Assembly (NCBI GenBank): GCA_016219005.1
Contig: JACRCN010000092.1
Span: 1 to 37,563 of the forward strand
Direction of reading: 5' to 3'
DNA length: 37,563 nucleotides
From: Deltaproteobacteria bacterium
GTDB lineage: Bacteria > Desulfobacterota > Desulfobacteria > Desulfobacterales > SpSt-501
Shown here: piece by piece, positions 24,845-32,940 of the stretch
How positions within the stretch are numbered: position 1 is the stretch's first letter
Layout: every line of letters starts with the position of its first letter
The notes under the pieces: generated by a model
What the model saw: only the letters and a program-made list of their open reading frames with translations
Databases searched by the model: none
What the model was told of the DNA's origin: nothing
Position numbers and translations under genes: made by a program

Positions 24845-25516
24845 ATGGAGCTTCAGGATCCTAAAGAGAAAAATTCCAAGTATGACCGTATCCTGGAAGC
24901 CGCCGTGAAGGTTTTCGCTAGACACGGGTTCCGCCAGTCGACCATTTCGCAAATAGCCCGGGAAGCCGGTGTGGCCGACGGCACCATCTACCTTTATTTC
25001 AAGAACAAGGATGACATCCTGGTCCAGTTTTTTGAATACAAGGCCCGGCAGGTGTTCGCCTGCTTCCGCCAGGAGGTTGACCGGGCCGAGAACAGCGTCG
25101 AAAAACTGCGCAACCTCGTGTGCATGCACCTATCCGAGTTTCAGCGCGATCCCGACATGGCGGTGGTCTACCAGGTGGAGACCCACCAGAGCAGCCGCCT
25201 GGTCGAAGCGCAGATCCGCGACATGGCTAAGATGTATCTCGATATCATTGCCGAGATCGTGGAACAGGGCCAGAGCGAGGGGAGCATCCGCAAGGACCTC
25301 TACCTGGGCCTGGTCAAACGCTTTATCCTGGGCGCGGTGGACGAGGTGATCCGCACCTGGTTGCACTCGGGTCGGAGCTACGACCTTGCATCCATGGCCG
25401 ACCCGCTGGTCGATCTGTTCATCAAGGGGATCGGGTCCGGACAGAACGGGGCAGTGAATCGGATCGAAAACCGACCGATGCGGTTCAGAGATAAAAACGA
25501 CGAGACCATATTATGA
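24845..25516 (+). CDS. TetR-family regulator of acyl-CoA oxidation (FadR-like)
   Basis: Predicted 223-residue TetR repressor. The N-terminal HTH (about 15-60) contains ILEAAVKVFARHGF, TISQIAREAGVADGTIYLYF and the KNKDDIL extension typical of FadR/YsiA-like members. The C-terminal ligand domain includes EFQRDPDMAVVYQVE and FILGAVDEVIRTWL. Members of this group release DNA when they bind long-chain acyl-CoA. It heads the operon, 16 bases before the acyl-CoA dehydrogenase, and matching palindromes lie in its own promoter, so autoregulated, acyl-CoA-induced expression of the whole operon is likely. The ligand is inferred. Confidence 0.88.
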   Translation: MELQDPKEKNSKYDRILEAAVKVFARHGFRQSTISQIAREAGVADGTIYLYFKNKDDILVQFFEYKARQVFACFRQEVDRAENSVEKLRNLVCMHLSEFQRDPDMAVVYQVETHQSSRLVEAQIRDMAKMYLDIIAEIVEQGQSEGSIRKDLYLGLVKRFILGAVDEVIRTWLHSGRSYDLASMADPLVDLFIKGIGSGQNGAVNRIENRPMRFRDKNDETIL

Positions 25517-25532
25517 AATTTAAGGAGGAATT

Positions 25533-27350
25533 ATGGCCCAGGTCATTGCGGACCGAAGGGATGTCGATTTCGTCCTGCACGAGCAATTGAAGGTGGAGGA
25601 ACTGGCGCAGCATGAGAGCTTTGGAGAGTTCAACCGCAAGGCGATCGATCTCGTCATTTCCGAAGCCCGGAATCTCGCGGTAAAGGAGATTCTGCCCACC
25701 CAAGTGGACGGCGACCGCCAGGGGGCCCGCTTCGACAGCGGCCGGGTGACCGTGCCCGCATCCTTCCACAAGGCGTGGAAAGCCTTCAAGGAAGGCGAGT
25801 GGCTGGCGATGACCGAAGCACCCGAGTGGGGCGGGCAGGGGATGCCGCGCAGCGTGGCCCTGGCCGCCGCCGATTACCTGAACGGGGCCAACTTCGCCTT
25901 TGTCATGTACTCCGGTCTCACCCACGGCGCCGGCAAACTGGTTGAAAGCTTCGGCACCGAAAAGCAGAAGCGCCTTTTTCTCAAAAACATGTACACCGGC
26001 CACTGGACCGGCACCATGCTTCTGACCGAGCCGGAGGCTGGCTCCGACGTGGGTGCCCTCACCACGACGGCCGTCCGGAACCCGGACGGCACATACTCCA
26101 TTACCGGCAACAAGATCTTTATCTCCTCGGGCGAACACGACCTGGCCGAGAACATCATTCACCCGGTGCTGGCTCGCATCGAAGGCGCGCCTCCGGGCAC
26201 CGCCGGGATCTCGCTTTTCATCGTGCCCAAGATCTGGGTCAACGACGACGGCAGCCTGGGCGAGCCGAATGACGTGGTCTGCACCGGGATCGAAGAAAAG
26301 ATGGGCATCCACGGCAACGCCACCTGCGCGCTGGCGCTGGGATCCAAGGGCCAGTGCCGGGGAACCCTCCTCGGGGAGGAGAATAAAGGCATGCGGGCCA
26401 TGTTCCTGATGATGAACGAGGCCCGGCTCCTGGTCGGAACCCAGGCGCTGGCCTGCGCGAGCCCCGCTTACCTGTACGCAGTGAACTACGCCCGCCAGCG
26501 CATCCAGGGCCGGCATCTCCTGAAAACCCTCGACAAGAGCGCTCCGTCGGTGCCCATCATCCAGCACCCGGATGTACGCCGCATGCTGATGACCATGAAG
26601 GTCTACGTCGAGGGCATTCGGAGTCTGCTCTACTACGTCGGTCTCTGCGAAGACCGCCTGCGTACCGCGGCGGACGGGGAGAGCCGGGCCAGGGTCCAGG
26701 GCCTGGTGGACTTCCTGATCCCCATCGCCAAGGGCTACGTGACGGAGCGGTGCTGCGAGGTCTGCAACCTCGGGGTCCAGGTCTACGGAGGCTACGGCTA
26801 CATCCGCGAATACCCCATGGAGCAGCTCCTGCGCGACTGCCGCATCACGCCGATCTACGAGGGCACCAACGGCATCCAGGCCATGGACCTGCTCGGCCGC
26901 AAGCTCGGCCAGAACAAGGGCCGGCCCATCATGGACCTGCTCGGCGAAATCCAGAGCGCCCTCACTGTCGCCAAGGCGGTTGCCCGCACGGCGCCGCTCG
27001 CCGAAAAGGCCGAGTCGGCTGTACCCAGGCTCGGCGAGGTGGCCATGCACCTGGGTGCTGCCGCCATGTCCGACAAGGTGCTCACGGCCTTCGCCCATGC
27101 CCATCCGTTCCTGGAAGTCTGCGGGGACGTGGTCATGGCGTGGATGCTCCTGTGGCGCGCGCGCATCGCCGCCGAGAAGCTTACCGCCGGCCCCAGGCAG
27201 AAGGATACGCTCTATTACGAGGGACAGATCAAGAGCGCCGAGTTTTTCATTCACACGCTGCTGCCGGTCACATTCGGTAAAATGAACGCCATCCTGGCTT
27301 CCGGCAGCGCCGCCGTGGACATCCCCGAGGACGCCTTCGGGGGCAAATAG
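25533..27350 (+). CDS. Acyl-CoA dehydrogenase (long form, ~600 aa)
   Basis: Predicted 605-residue flavoenzyme catalysing the first oxidation of an acyl-CoA to enoyl-CoA and passing electrons to ETF. Seen: AMTEAPEWGGQGMP, MLLTEPEAGSDVG (FAD/substrate loop), TGNKIFISSGEHD, EEKMGIHGNATC, and YGGYGYIREYPMEQLLRDCRITPIYEGTNGIQAMDL with the likely catalytic Glu in YEGTNG. The length and the extra C-terminal helical domain place it with the AcdA/DmdC-like group rather than the 380-residue short-chain enzymes. AAGGAGG precedes ATG 25533. The exact chain length or substrate cannot be read from the sequence. Confidence 0.93.
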   Translation: MAQVIADRRDVDFVLHEQLKVEELAQHESFGEFNRKAIDLVISEARNLAVKEILPTQVDGDRQGARFDSGRVTVPASFHKAWKAFKEGEWLAMTEAPEWGGQGMPRSVALAAADYLNGANFAFVMYSGLTHGAGKLVESFGTEKQKRLFLKNMYTGHWTGTMLLTEPEAGSDVGALTTTAVRNPDGTYSITGNKIFISSGEHDLAENIIHPVLARIEGAPPGTAGISLFIVPKIWVNDDGSLGEPNDVVCTGIEEKMGIHGNATCALALGSKGQCRGTLLGEENKGMRAMFLMMNEARLLVGTQALACASPAYLYAVNYARQRIQGRHLLKTLDKSAPSVPIIQHPDVRRMLMTMKVYVEGIRSLLYYVGLCEDRLRTAADGESRARVQGLVDFLIPIAKGYVTERCCEVCNLGVQVYGGYGYIREYPMEQLLRDCRITPIYEGTNGIQAMDLLGRKLGQNKGRPIMDLLGEIQSALTVAKAVARTAPLAEKAESAVPRLGEVAMHLGAAAMSDKVLTAFAHAHPFLEVCGDVVMAWMLLWRARIAAEKLTAGPRQKDTLYYEGQIKSAEFFIHTLLPVTFGKMNAILASGSAAVDIPEDAFGGK

Positions 27351-27416
27351 GGGCGACGGGGTGTTATCCAGAGTGCAAGCGGGGAAGGGGGCAGGGGTTG
27401 AGAACAATGATCCAGG

Positions 27417-27459
27417 TTGTTCCGAGCCGGACTTCATGCTATAAAAATCTCTTTATAGC
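27417..27459 (+). promoter_or_regulatory. Candidate internal promoter and palindrome before the Fe-S oxidoreductase
   Basis: TTGTTC (27417-27422), 17 bases, TATAAA (27440-27445, 5 of 6). The -10 box is the left arm of a perfect 8-base inverted repeat, GCTATAAA (27438-27445) and TTTATAGC (27452-27459). It may be a secondary promoter with an overlapping operator. It is not a terminator, since there is no T-run after the stem. Confidence 0.4.
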
Positions 27460-27507
27460 GTCGTAGCAGGGGTCGAACGAATACGTTGCGACGGAAAGGA
27501 CATCCAC

Positions 27508-29583
27508 ATGGAACCCGCGCTGATTTCCCCCGCCTCCGCCACGCTGGCCGGGATACCCGCGAAAATCCTTTTCATCCTGATCCCGCTCGCCGGTATCGGA
27601 ATTTTCGCCTGGATCATGCGGCGCCGGATCGAGCCCCTGCTGAAGGCAGCGCCGGACCATCGCCTCCAGCGCATCCCGGAGCGGATCCGGGCGGTCTTCA
27701 AGATCTGGCTCGGCCAATGGCGCCAACCCCGCTACATGCTCGCCGGCGTGTTGCACATCATTCTCTTTTTCGGCTTTCTCATTCTCGCCGCCCGTTCGAC
27801 CCAGCTGGTGGTTGTCGGATTCGTGGACGGGTTCACGCTGCCGGGCTTCGGCGGCATCCTCGGTGCGGCCTATAACGTTTTAAAAGACTACGCCGGCACG
27901 GCGGTGTTCATCGCCGTCGCCATCCTCGCTGTCCGGCGCGGCGTGTTCAAACCGGCGCGTTACGCCGTCCCCGAGAAATACGGCAAGGACCACACGCCCG
28001 AGGCGCTGCTCGTCCTGGGTCTCATCGCCACCTTGTTGATCACGGAGAGCCTGTTCGAGGCGAGCCTCATGGCGGCCCAGGCGCTGCAGGGACAGCGCGC
28101 GCAGCTTGGCCCCCCGCTCACGCTGGTGTGGCTGTTTCGGCACGTGCTGGGGGCCGCTTCGATCGGCGCCCTCCAGGGCCTTCACCTGGCGGCCTACACG
28201 ATCCACGACCTGACCTTTTTCTTCTTTCTGTGCTTCCTGCCGATGGGCAAACACTTCCACGTCATCACCTCGTTGTTCAACGTGTTTTTCATGCGGCTCG
28301 ATCTGGGCAACGTGAAGCCCGTGCGCCACGGCGTCGACGAGAGCAAGCTGGACGAGATCAAGTCCTTCGGCGTCAAGAGGTTCGAGGATTTCACCTGGAA
28401 GCACATGTTGGACTTTTACAGCTGCGCCGATTGCGGCCGCTGTTCGGACCATTGCCCGGCCAACCGCGTCAAACGGCCGCTGTCCCCGCGGTTCGTCTCG
28501 ATCAAGGCGCGCGACTACGCCTTCGCGCACTACCCGCTGGTCGGGCCGGCCGCCGGCGAGGCCCCGGCGCTCATCGGCGGCATTTACAGCGAGGACGAAA
28601 TCTGGTCCTGTACCACCTGCGGCGCCTGCGAGGAGGAGTGCCCGGTGGGGATCGAATACATCGACAAGATGGTGGATCTGCGCCGCGGCATGGTGGACGA
28701 GGGTATGGTGCCCCAGTCGCTGCAGAAGCCCTTGAGCGCCCTTGAAAAGCGGGGCAACCCGTGGGGCAAGATGGAGAAGAAACGCGCCGACTGGGCCGCC
28801 GGCGCCGGGGCGGACAGCCCGGTGAAACTCTTCGAAAAAGGCGCGGCGGCGGAAACGCTCTACTTTGTCGACAGCATCACCTCCTATGACGACCGCATGC
28901 AGAAAATCGCCCAGGCCACGGCCCGCATCCTGTGCGCGGCCGGTGTCGATTTCGGCATCCTGGGGAAGGACGAGAAGGACAGCGGCCACGAGGTGCGGCG
29001 ATTCGGCGAGGAGATGCTCTTCCAGAGCCTGAAGGAGCAGAACACCGAGGCCATCCAGGCGGCAGAGGTCAAGCGCATCGTGGCGAGCGACCCCCACGCC
29101 TACAACGCCCTTAAAAAGGACTATTCCCATCTACCGCCGGTGCAGCACATCAGCGAGGTCATCGTCGCCGGCATCCGCAGCGGTAAGCTCAGGCTCAAGC
29201 CCGAGGAGAACGCCTCCCGGACCTACGTCTATCACGACCCGTGCTACCTCGGCCGCCACAACGCGCTTTACGATGCGCCCCGGCAGGCTATCGACAACAT
29301 CCCGCGGATCCGGCGGGTCGAGATGACCGGCGCCTGCCGCGACCGATCCTTCTGTTGCGGGGGCGGCGGTCTCAACCTTTTCTACGAGCCCGAGGAGGAG
29401 CAGCGCATGGGGGTCGTGCGGGTGCAGATGGCGAAAAGCGCCGGGGCCGACGTGATCGTGACGGCCTGCCCCTTCTGCCTCGTCAACATCGAGGATGCCA
29501 TCAAGGTGGCCGGCCTGGAGGGTAAGATGGAGGTAATCGACTTGTGCGAGCTGATCGATCGTCACGTGCAACGTGACGCCTGA
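27508..29583 (+). CDS. Membrane Fe-S oxidoreductase, ETF:(methyl)menaquinone oxidoreductase type
   Basis: Predicted 691-residue membrane protein. The N-terminal part (about 1-265) has several hydrophobic segments of the NarI/HdrE type with membrane histidines (AGVLHIILFFGFLIL, LQGLHLAAYTIHDLTFFFFLCFL). Two ferredoxin motifs follow, CADCGRCSDHCPANR (about 305) and CTTCGACEEECPVG (about 367), then two CCG-type Fe-S domains; the last shows DPCYLGRHN, CCGGGG and ACPFCLVNIEDA. Its family is the recognised route from ETF to the quinone pool in anaerobic beta-oxidizers (EMO). Its place between acyl-CoA dehydrogenase and etfBA fits that. ATG 27508 has AAAGGA upstream. The 157-base gap before it carries a possible internal promoter. 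Confidence 0.9.
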   Translation: MEPALISPASATLAGIPAKILFILIPLAGIGIFAWIMRRRIEPLLKAAPDHRLQRIPERIRAVFKIWLGQWRQPRYMLAGVLHIILFFGFLILAARSTQLVVVGFVDGFTLPGFGGILGAAYNVLKDYAGTAVFIAVAILAVRRGVFKPARYAVPEKYGKDHTPEALLVLGLIATLLITESLFEASLMAAQALQGQRAQLGPPLTLVWLFRHVLGAASIGALQGLHLAAYTIHDLTFFFFLCFLPMGKHFHVITSLFNVFFMRLDLGNVKPVRHGVDESKLDEIKSFGVKRFEDFTWKHMLDFYSCADCGRCSDHCPANRVKRPLSPRFVSIKARDYAFAHYPLVGPAAGEAPALIGGIYSEDEIWSCTTCGACEEECPVGIEYIDKMVDLRRGMVDEGMVPQSLQKPLSALEKRGNPWGKMEKKRADWAAGAGADSPVKLFEKGAAAETLYFVDSITSYDDRMQKIAQATARILCAAGVDFGILGKDEKDSGHEVRRFGEEMLFQSLKEQNTEAIQAAEVKRIVASDPHAYNALKKDYSHLPPVQHISEVIVAGIRSGKLRLKPEENASRTYVYHDPCYLGRHNALYDAPRQAIDNIPRIRRVEMTGACRDRSFCCGGGGLNLFYEPEEEQRMGVVRVQMAKSAGADVIVTACPFCLVNIEDAIKVAGLEGKMEVIDLCELIDRHVQRDA

Positions 29584-29649
29584 AACACGACACCGGCTGA
29601 ACGCATCCAGGGGAGTTGCAGAGTTTGAAAATCTGAGGGGAGGATGAAG

Positions 29650-30441
29650 ATGGAGATCTTAGTGTGTGTCAAGCGCGTTCCCGACTCCGCCGAGAACGAG
29701 ATCGAGGTCAAGGCCGACGGCTCCGACATCAAGCGCGACGACCTCGTTTACTCGGTGAACGAGTGGGATAACTACGCCGTCGAGGAGGCCATCCAGATCG
29801 TCGACCGGGTCGGCGGGTCCGTGACCGTGGCCTCGATCGGCAACGAGGAGGCGGAAGAGGTTGTCCGCCGCGAGATGGCCATGGGCGCCCACCAGGGACT
29901 GCTTCTGGTCGACCCGGCCTTCGAGGGGTCCGACGGCAAGGGCATCGCCGCCATCTTGAAGGCGGCGGTCCTGAAGGGCCAATACGACCTGGTCCTCACC
30001 GGCGCCCAGGCCGACGACGGGGCCGCGCAGGTCGGCGGCATGCTGGCCGCCCTGCTGGACTGGCCCTACGCCTCGCTCGTGAACAAAATCGAGGTGCAGG
30101 ACGGACACACACTCAAAATCGGCCGCGAAATCGAGGGCGGCAACCAGGAGATCAACGAGATCGAAATGCCCTGCGTGCTCTCGATTCAGACGGGCATCAA
30201 CGAGCCGCGCTACGTGGGAATCCGGGGCATCCGCAAAGTGGCCTCGGTGGAGATCCCCGTCATGAACGCGGGCCGCCTGGGGATCGACCCCGCCGCTGTG
30301 GGCCAGGCCGGCGCCGGCGTCAAACGCGTCGACTACTTTGTGCCGCCGGCCGGCGCCGGTGCCGAAATTCTGCAGGGCAGCACCGCCGAGATCGCCGCCA
30401 AGCTGCTCGATCTTCTGAAAGCCAAAGGAGGGCTCAAGTAA
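29650..30441 (+). CDS. etfB: Electron-transfer flavoprotein beta subunit
   Basis: Predicted 263-residue EtfB that, with EtfA, carries electrons from acyl-CoA dehydrogenase. Family features: EILVCVKRVPDSAENEI at the N-terminus, VNEWDNYAVEEAIQ, LVLTGAQADDGAAQVGGMLAALL (nucleotide-binding loop) and VLSIQTGINEPRYVGIRGIRKV. I chose ATG 29650 because GGGGAGG ends six bases before it; the ATG at 29644 would directly abut that site. The stop shares one base with the etfA start. The context with a membrane Fe-S oxidoreductase favours an ordinary rather than a bifurcating ETF, though this is not decided by the sequence alone. Confidence 0.93.
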   Translation: MEILVCVKRVPDSAENEIEVKADGSDIKRDDLVYSVNEWDNYAVEEAIQIVDRVGGSVTVASIGNEEAEEVVRREMAMGAHQGLLLVDPAFEGSDGKGIAAILKAAVLKGQYDLVLTGAQADDGAAQVGGMLAALLDWPYASLVNKIEVQDGHTLKIGREIEGGNQEINEIEMPCVLSIQTGINEPRYVGIRGIRKVASVEIPVMNAGRLGIDPAAVGQAGAGVKRVDYFVPPAGAGAEILQGSTAEIAAKLLDLLKAKGGLK

Positions 30442-31415
30442 TGGCCGCGCAGGTTTTCGCATTCATCGTTCACAAGGATGGCGTCGCGGACGATTCGGCC
30501 CTCGAGTTGATCAGCGCCGCCCGGAACATATTTCCCGACGCATCCCCGACCGCTATTCTCACCGGCGCGGGCGCAGGCCTGGACGCCGTGTGCCAGGAGG
30601 TGGCCGCCTCCTACAAGCAGGTCTGGAAGGTCGGCGCGGCGGCGCTCATCTACCCCAACGCGGAACTGGTACGGCCGCTGCTGCTCAAGCTTCTGCCCAA
30701 GGGCGCCGTGCTGCTGCTGCCGCACAACACCTTCGGCATGGACCTCGGACCGGGGCTGGCCGTGAAAATGGGGGCCACCTGCATTCCCGACGTGGTCGGC
30801 ATCGACGGACTCGCGGGTGCGACCCTCAAGGTCGTGCGCCAGGAATTCAACGGCCAGGCCAGCACGCACCTCGCCTGCGATGTGTCGAACGGGGCGGTGA
30901 TCAGCGTGCGTTCCGGCTCGTTTAGGCCCGATGAGTCCCGATCGGCCGGCGGCCAGGTGGTCGACAAGTCCGGAGAGGCCGTTGGCCTTTCCGCCCGTCG
31001 GCGGTTTGTCGAAGTGGTCCAGGCCGAAGTCGGGGACGTCGACATCACCAAGGCGGACGTCCTCGTCTCGGTCGGCCGCGGCTTCGGCGACAAGGAGAAC
31101 ATCCCCGTGGCCGAGGAACTGGCCCAGACCATGGGTGCGGTGGTGTCCTGCTCGCGGCCGATCGTGGACGCGAAATGGCTGGAGAAATCCCGCCAGGTCG
31201 GCACCTCGGGCAAGACCGTCAAGCCCAAGGTCTACCTGGCGCTTGGCATCAGCGGCTCGTTCCAACACATGGGCGGCCTCAAGGGCAACCCCTTCATCGT
31301 CGCCGTCAACAAGAATCCCAAGGCGCCCATCTTCCAGGTCGCCAACGTGGGAGTGGTGGCCGACGTGCTGGAGTTTGTCCCGGAGCTGACGGAGAAAATC
31401 AGAGAAGCCAAATGA
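30441..31415 (+). CDS. etfA: Electron-transfer flavoprotein alpha subunit
   Basis: Predicted 324-residue EtfA that binds the electron-carrying FAD through its C-terminal domain: VGRGFGDKENI, SRPIVDAKWLEKSRQVGTSG, YLALGISGSFQHMGG and IVAVNKNPKAPIF. It is coupled to etfB by a one-base overlap (TAATG). There is no N-terminal ferredoxin extension of the kind found in some bifurcating EtfA proteins. It is the last gene of the acyl-CoA oxidation operon. The 119-base gap to ridA holds only short AAGGCTGA repeats (31438-31456) and no clear terminator. Confidence 0.94.
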   Translation: MAAQVFAFIVHKDGVADDSALELISAARNIFPDASPTAILTGAGAGLDAVCQEVAASYKQVWKVGAAALIYPNAELVRPLLLKLLPKGAVLLLPHNTFGMDLGPGLAVKMGATCIPDVVGIDGLAGATLKVVRQEFNGQASTHLACDVSNGAVISVRSGSFRPDESRSAGGQVVDKSGEAVGLSARRRFVEVVQAEVGDVDITKADVLVSVGRGFGDKENIPVAEELAQTMGAVVSCSRPIVDAKWLEKSRQVGTSGKTVKPKVYLALGISGSFQHMGGLKGNPFIVAVNKNPKAPIFQVANVGVVADVLEFVPELTEKIREAK

Positions 31416-31534
31416 GCCGAAATGGCTGGAACGCCGGAAGGCTGAAAGGCTGAAAGACCAACGTCGCGAAGAAACGCCTTAGCCGTCAAGCATTACAGCT
31501 TTCTGCATTTCCAACTCTAATAAGGAACATTTTC

Positions 31535-31912
31535 ATGAAAAAAAGAATCGCTACCGCTCTCGCCCCCCAGGCCATCGGGCCATACAGCCAGGCCGTTCAG
31601 TTGGGCAATCTGCTCTTTATCTCCGGCCAGATTCCCCTCGACCCGAAGACCGGCCAGCTGGTTCAGGGCGACATCGAGGTGCAGACCAAACGGGTCATGG
31701 AAAACCTCGCGGCCGTCGCCGAGGCCGCAGGCATGAGTCTCGCCGATGCCCTCAAGGCCAGTTGTTTCCTCAAGAGCATGGAGGATTTCGGCAGGTTCAA
31801 CGGTGTGTATGCCACCTATTTCGGCGACACTCCGCCGGCCCGGGAGACGGTTGAAGTGGCACGGCTCCCCCGCGATGTGCTCGTCGAGGTGTCATTGATC
31901 TGCGGGAGGTAA
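31535..31912 (+). CDS. ridA: RidA-family enamine/imine deaminase
   Basis: Predicted 125-residue RidA (YjgF/UK114) protein that hydrolyses reactive 2-aminoacrylate-type enamines made by PLP enzymes. It spans the whole family: GPYSQAVQLGNLLFISGQIPLDP, the LKASCFLKSMEDF segment, and PARETVEVARLPRDVLVEVSLI with the substrate-binding Arg. AAGGA is eight bases before the ATG. It is not clearly linked to the upstream operon. Confidence 0.95.
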   Translation: MKKRIATALAPQAIGPYSQAVQLGNLLFISGQIPLDPKTGQLVQGDIEVQTKRVMENLAAVAEAAGMSLADALKASCFLKSMEDFGRFNGVYATYFGDTPPARETVEVARLPRDVLVEVSLICGR

Positions 31913-32034
31913 TTCAGGGTGGAAAGGCCGGATGGCCCATCCCGTGGTACAGGTCAAGCGGGCCTCCGGCAGTCCCATCGCAAGACCGGCTGACCTATCG
32001 TTGCCCATTTCACCGGATCGGGCTGGACGTTTTT

Positions 32035-32940
32035 ATGCGGATCGTGACCAGACCGGACTTCGACGGAGTCGTTTGCGCGGTCTTGATTTCGGATGCGCTG
32101 GACATCCAGCGGCCGGTTAGATGGCTCGAACCGAACGAATTTCAGAAAGGCCTGGCCGACATTCGCGCCGGCGACATCGTCGCCAACCTGCCGTTTCATC
32201 CCGACTGCGAGCTCTGGTTCGACCATCACGCCACCAACACCGCCGATCGACCCTTCCGGGGCTTGTTCCGGAAAGCGCCCTCGGCCGCGAGCCTGGTCCT
32301 CGAATACTTCAAGCCCCGCCTGGAGCGCGACTACACCGAACTGGTCCATTGGGCCGACCGCGTCGACTCGGCTGACTTCACCCAGGGCATGGTGTTGCAG
32401 CCCGAGAAGTTCGACTACGTGCTGTTGTCCATGACGGTATCGGGCGAGGATAGCGATGGGGTATCCTATTGGAACCGGCTGGTGCGGTTGCTCCGGGAGA
32501 AATCCATGCGGGACGTCATGGCCGACCCGGAAGTGGCAAAGCACTGCCGCACGGTGGTGGAGCAGAACGCGCGCTACGCGGATGTGATAGAAGCCCATAC
32601 GCGCATTGAAAAACACGTATCCATCACCGACCTGCGTGGGCTGGACCATCCGCCGTCGGGAAATCGTTTCCTGGTCTACTGCATGTTCCCCGAAACCGTG
32701 GTCAATGTGCGCATCCGCTACGAGAACACGAAAAAGGATACCGTGGTGGTCAACATCGGCCACAGCATCTTCAACCCCCACTGCAACGTGCACGTCGGCA
32801 AACTGCTCGCCGGCTGCGAAGGCGGCGGTCACCGGGGTGCTGCATCAACGCGGTTCGATGTCGCTCGGGCCGCCCGCTATCTTCGCCATATCATCGACAC
32901 GTTGCTGAAAAACGAAAGCGGTACGGAAGCCGTCGGTTAG
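32035..32940 (+). CDS. DHH/DHHA1-family phosphoesterase
   Basis: Predicted 301-residue metal-dependent phosphoesterase of the DHH superfamily. It has an N-terminal metal motif TRPDFDGVVCAVL, DHH in LWFDHHATN (about 62-70), an Asp-rich WADRVDSADF, and a C-terminal DHHA1 signature GCEGGGHRGAAS (about 260-271). Its relatives are often labelled exopolyphosphatase-like; cyclic dinucleotide or nanoRNA substrates are also possible, and the sequence does not decide. The start ATG 32035 begins right at the metal motif, with only a weak ribosome site. Its stop codon overlaps the stop of the convergent RND gene (32937-32940). Confidence 0.85.
   Translation: MRIVTRPDFDGVVCAVLISDALDIQRPVRWLEPNEFQKGLADIRAGDIVANLPFHPDCELWFDHHATNTADRPFRGLFRKAPSAASLVLEYFKPRLERDYTELVHWADRVDSADFTQGMVLQPEKFDYVLLSMTVSGEDSDGVSYWNRLVRLLREKSMRDVMADPEVAKHCRTVVEQNARYADVIEAHTRIEKHVSITDLRGLDHPPSGNRFLVYCMFPETVVNVRIRYENTKKDTVVVNIGHSIFNPHCNVHVGKLLAGCEGGGHRGAASTRFDVARAARYLRHIIDTLLKNESGTEAVG

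Noticed and set aside
27438-27459. Rho-independent terminator after the acyl-CoA dehydrogenase
   Set aside because: The stem is AT-rich and no T-run follows. It overlaps a plausible -10 box, so an operator or internal promoter fits better.
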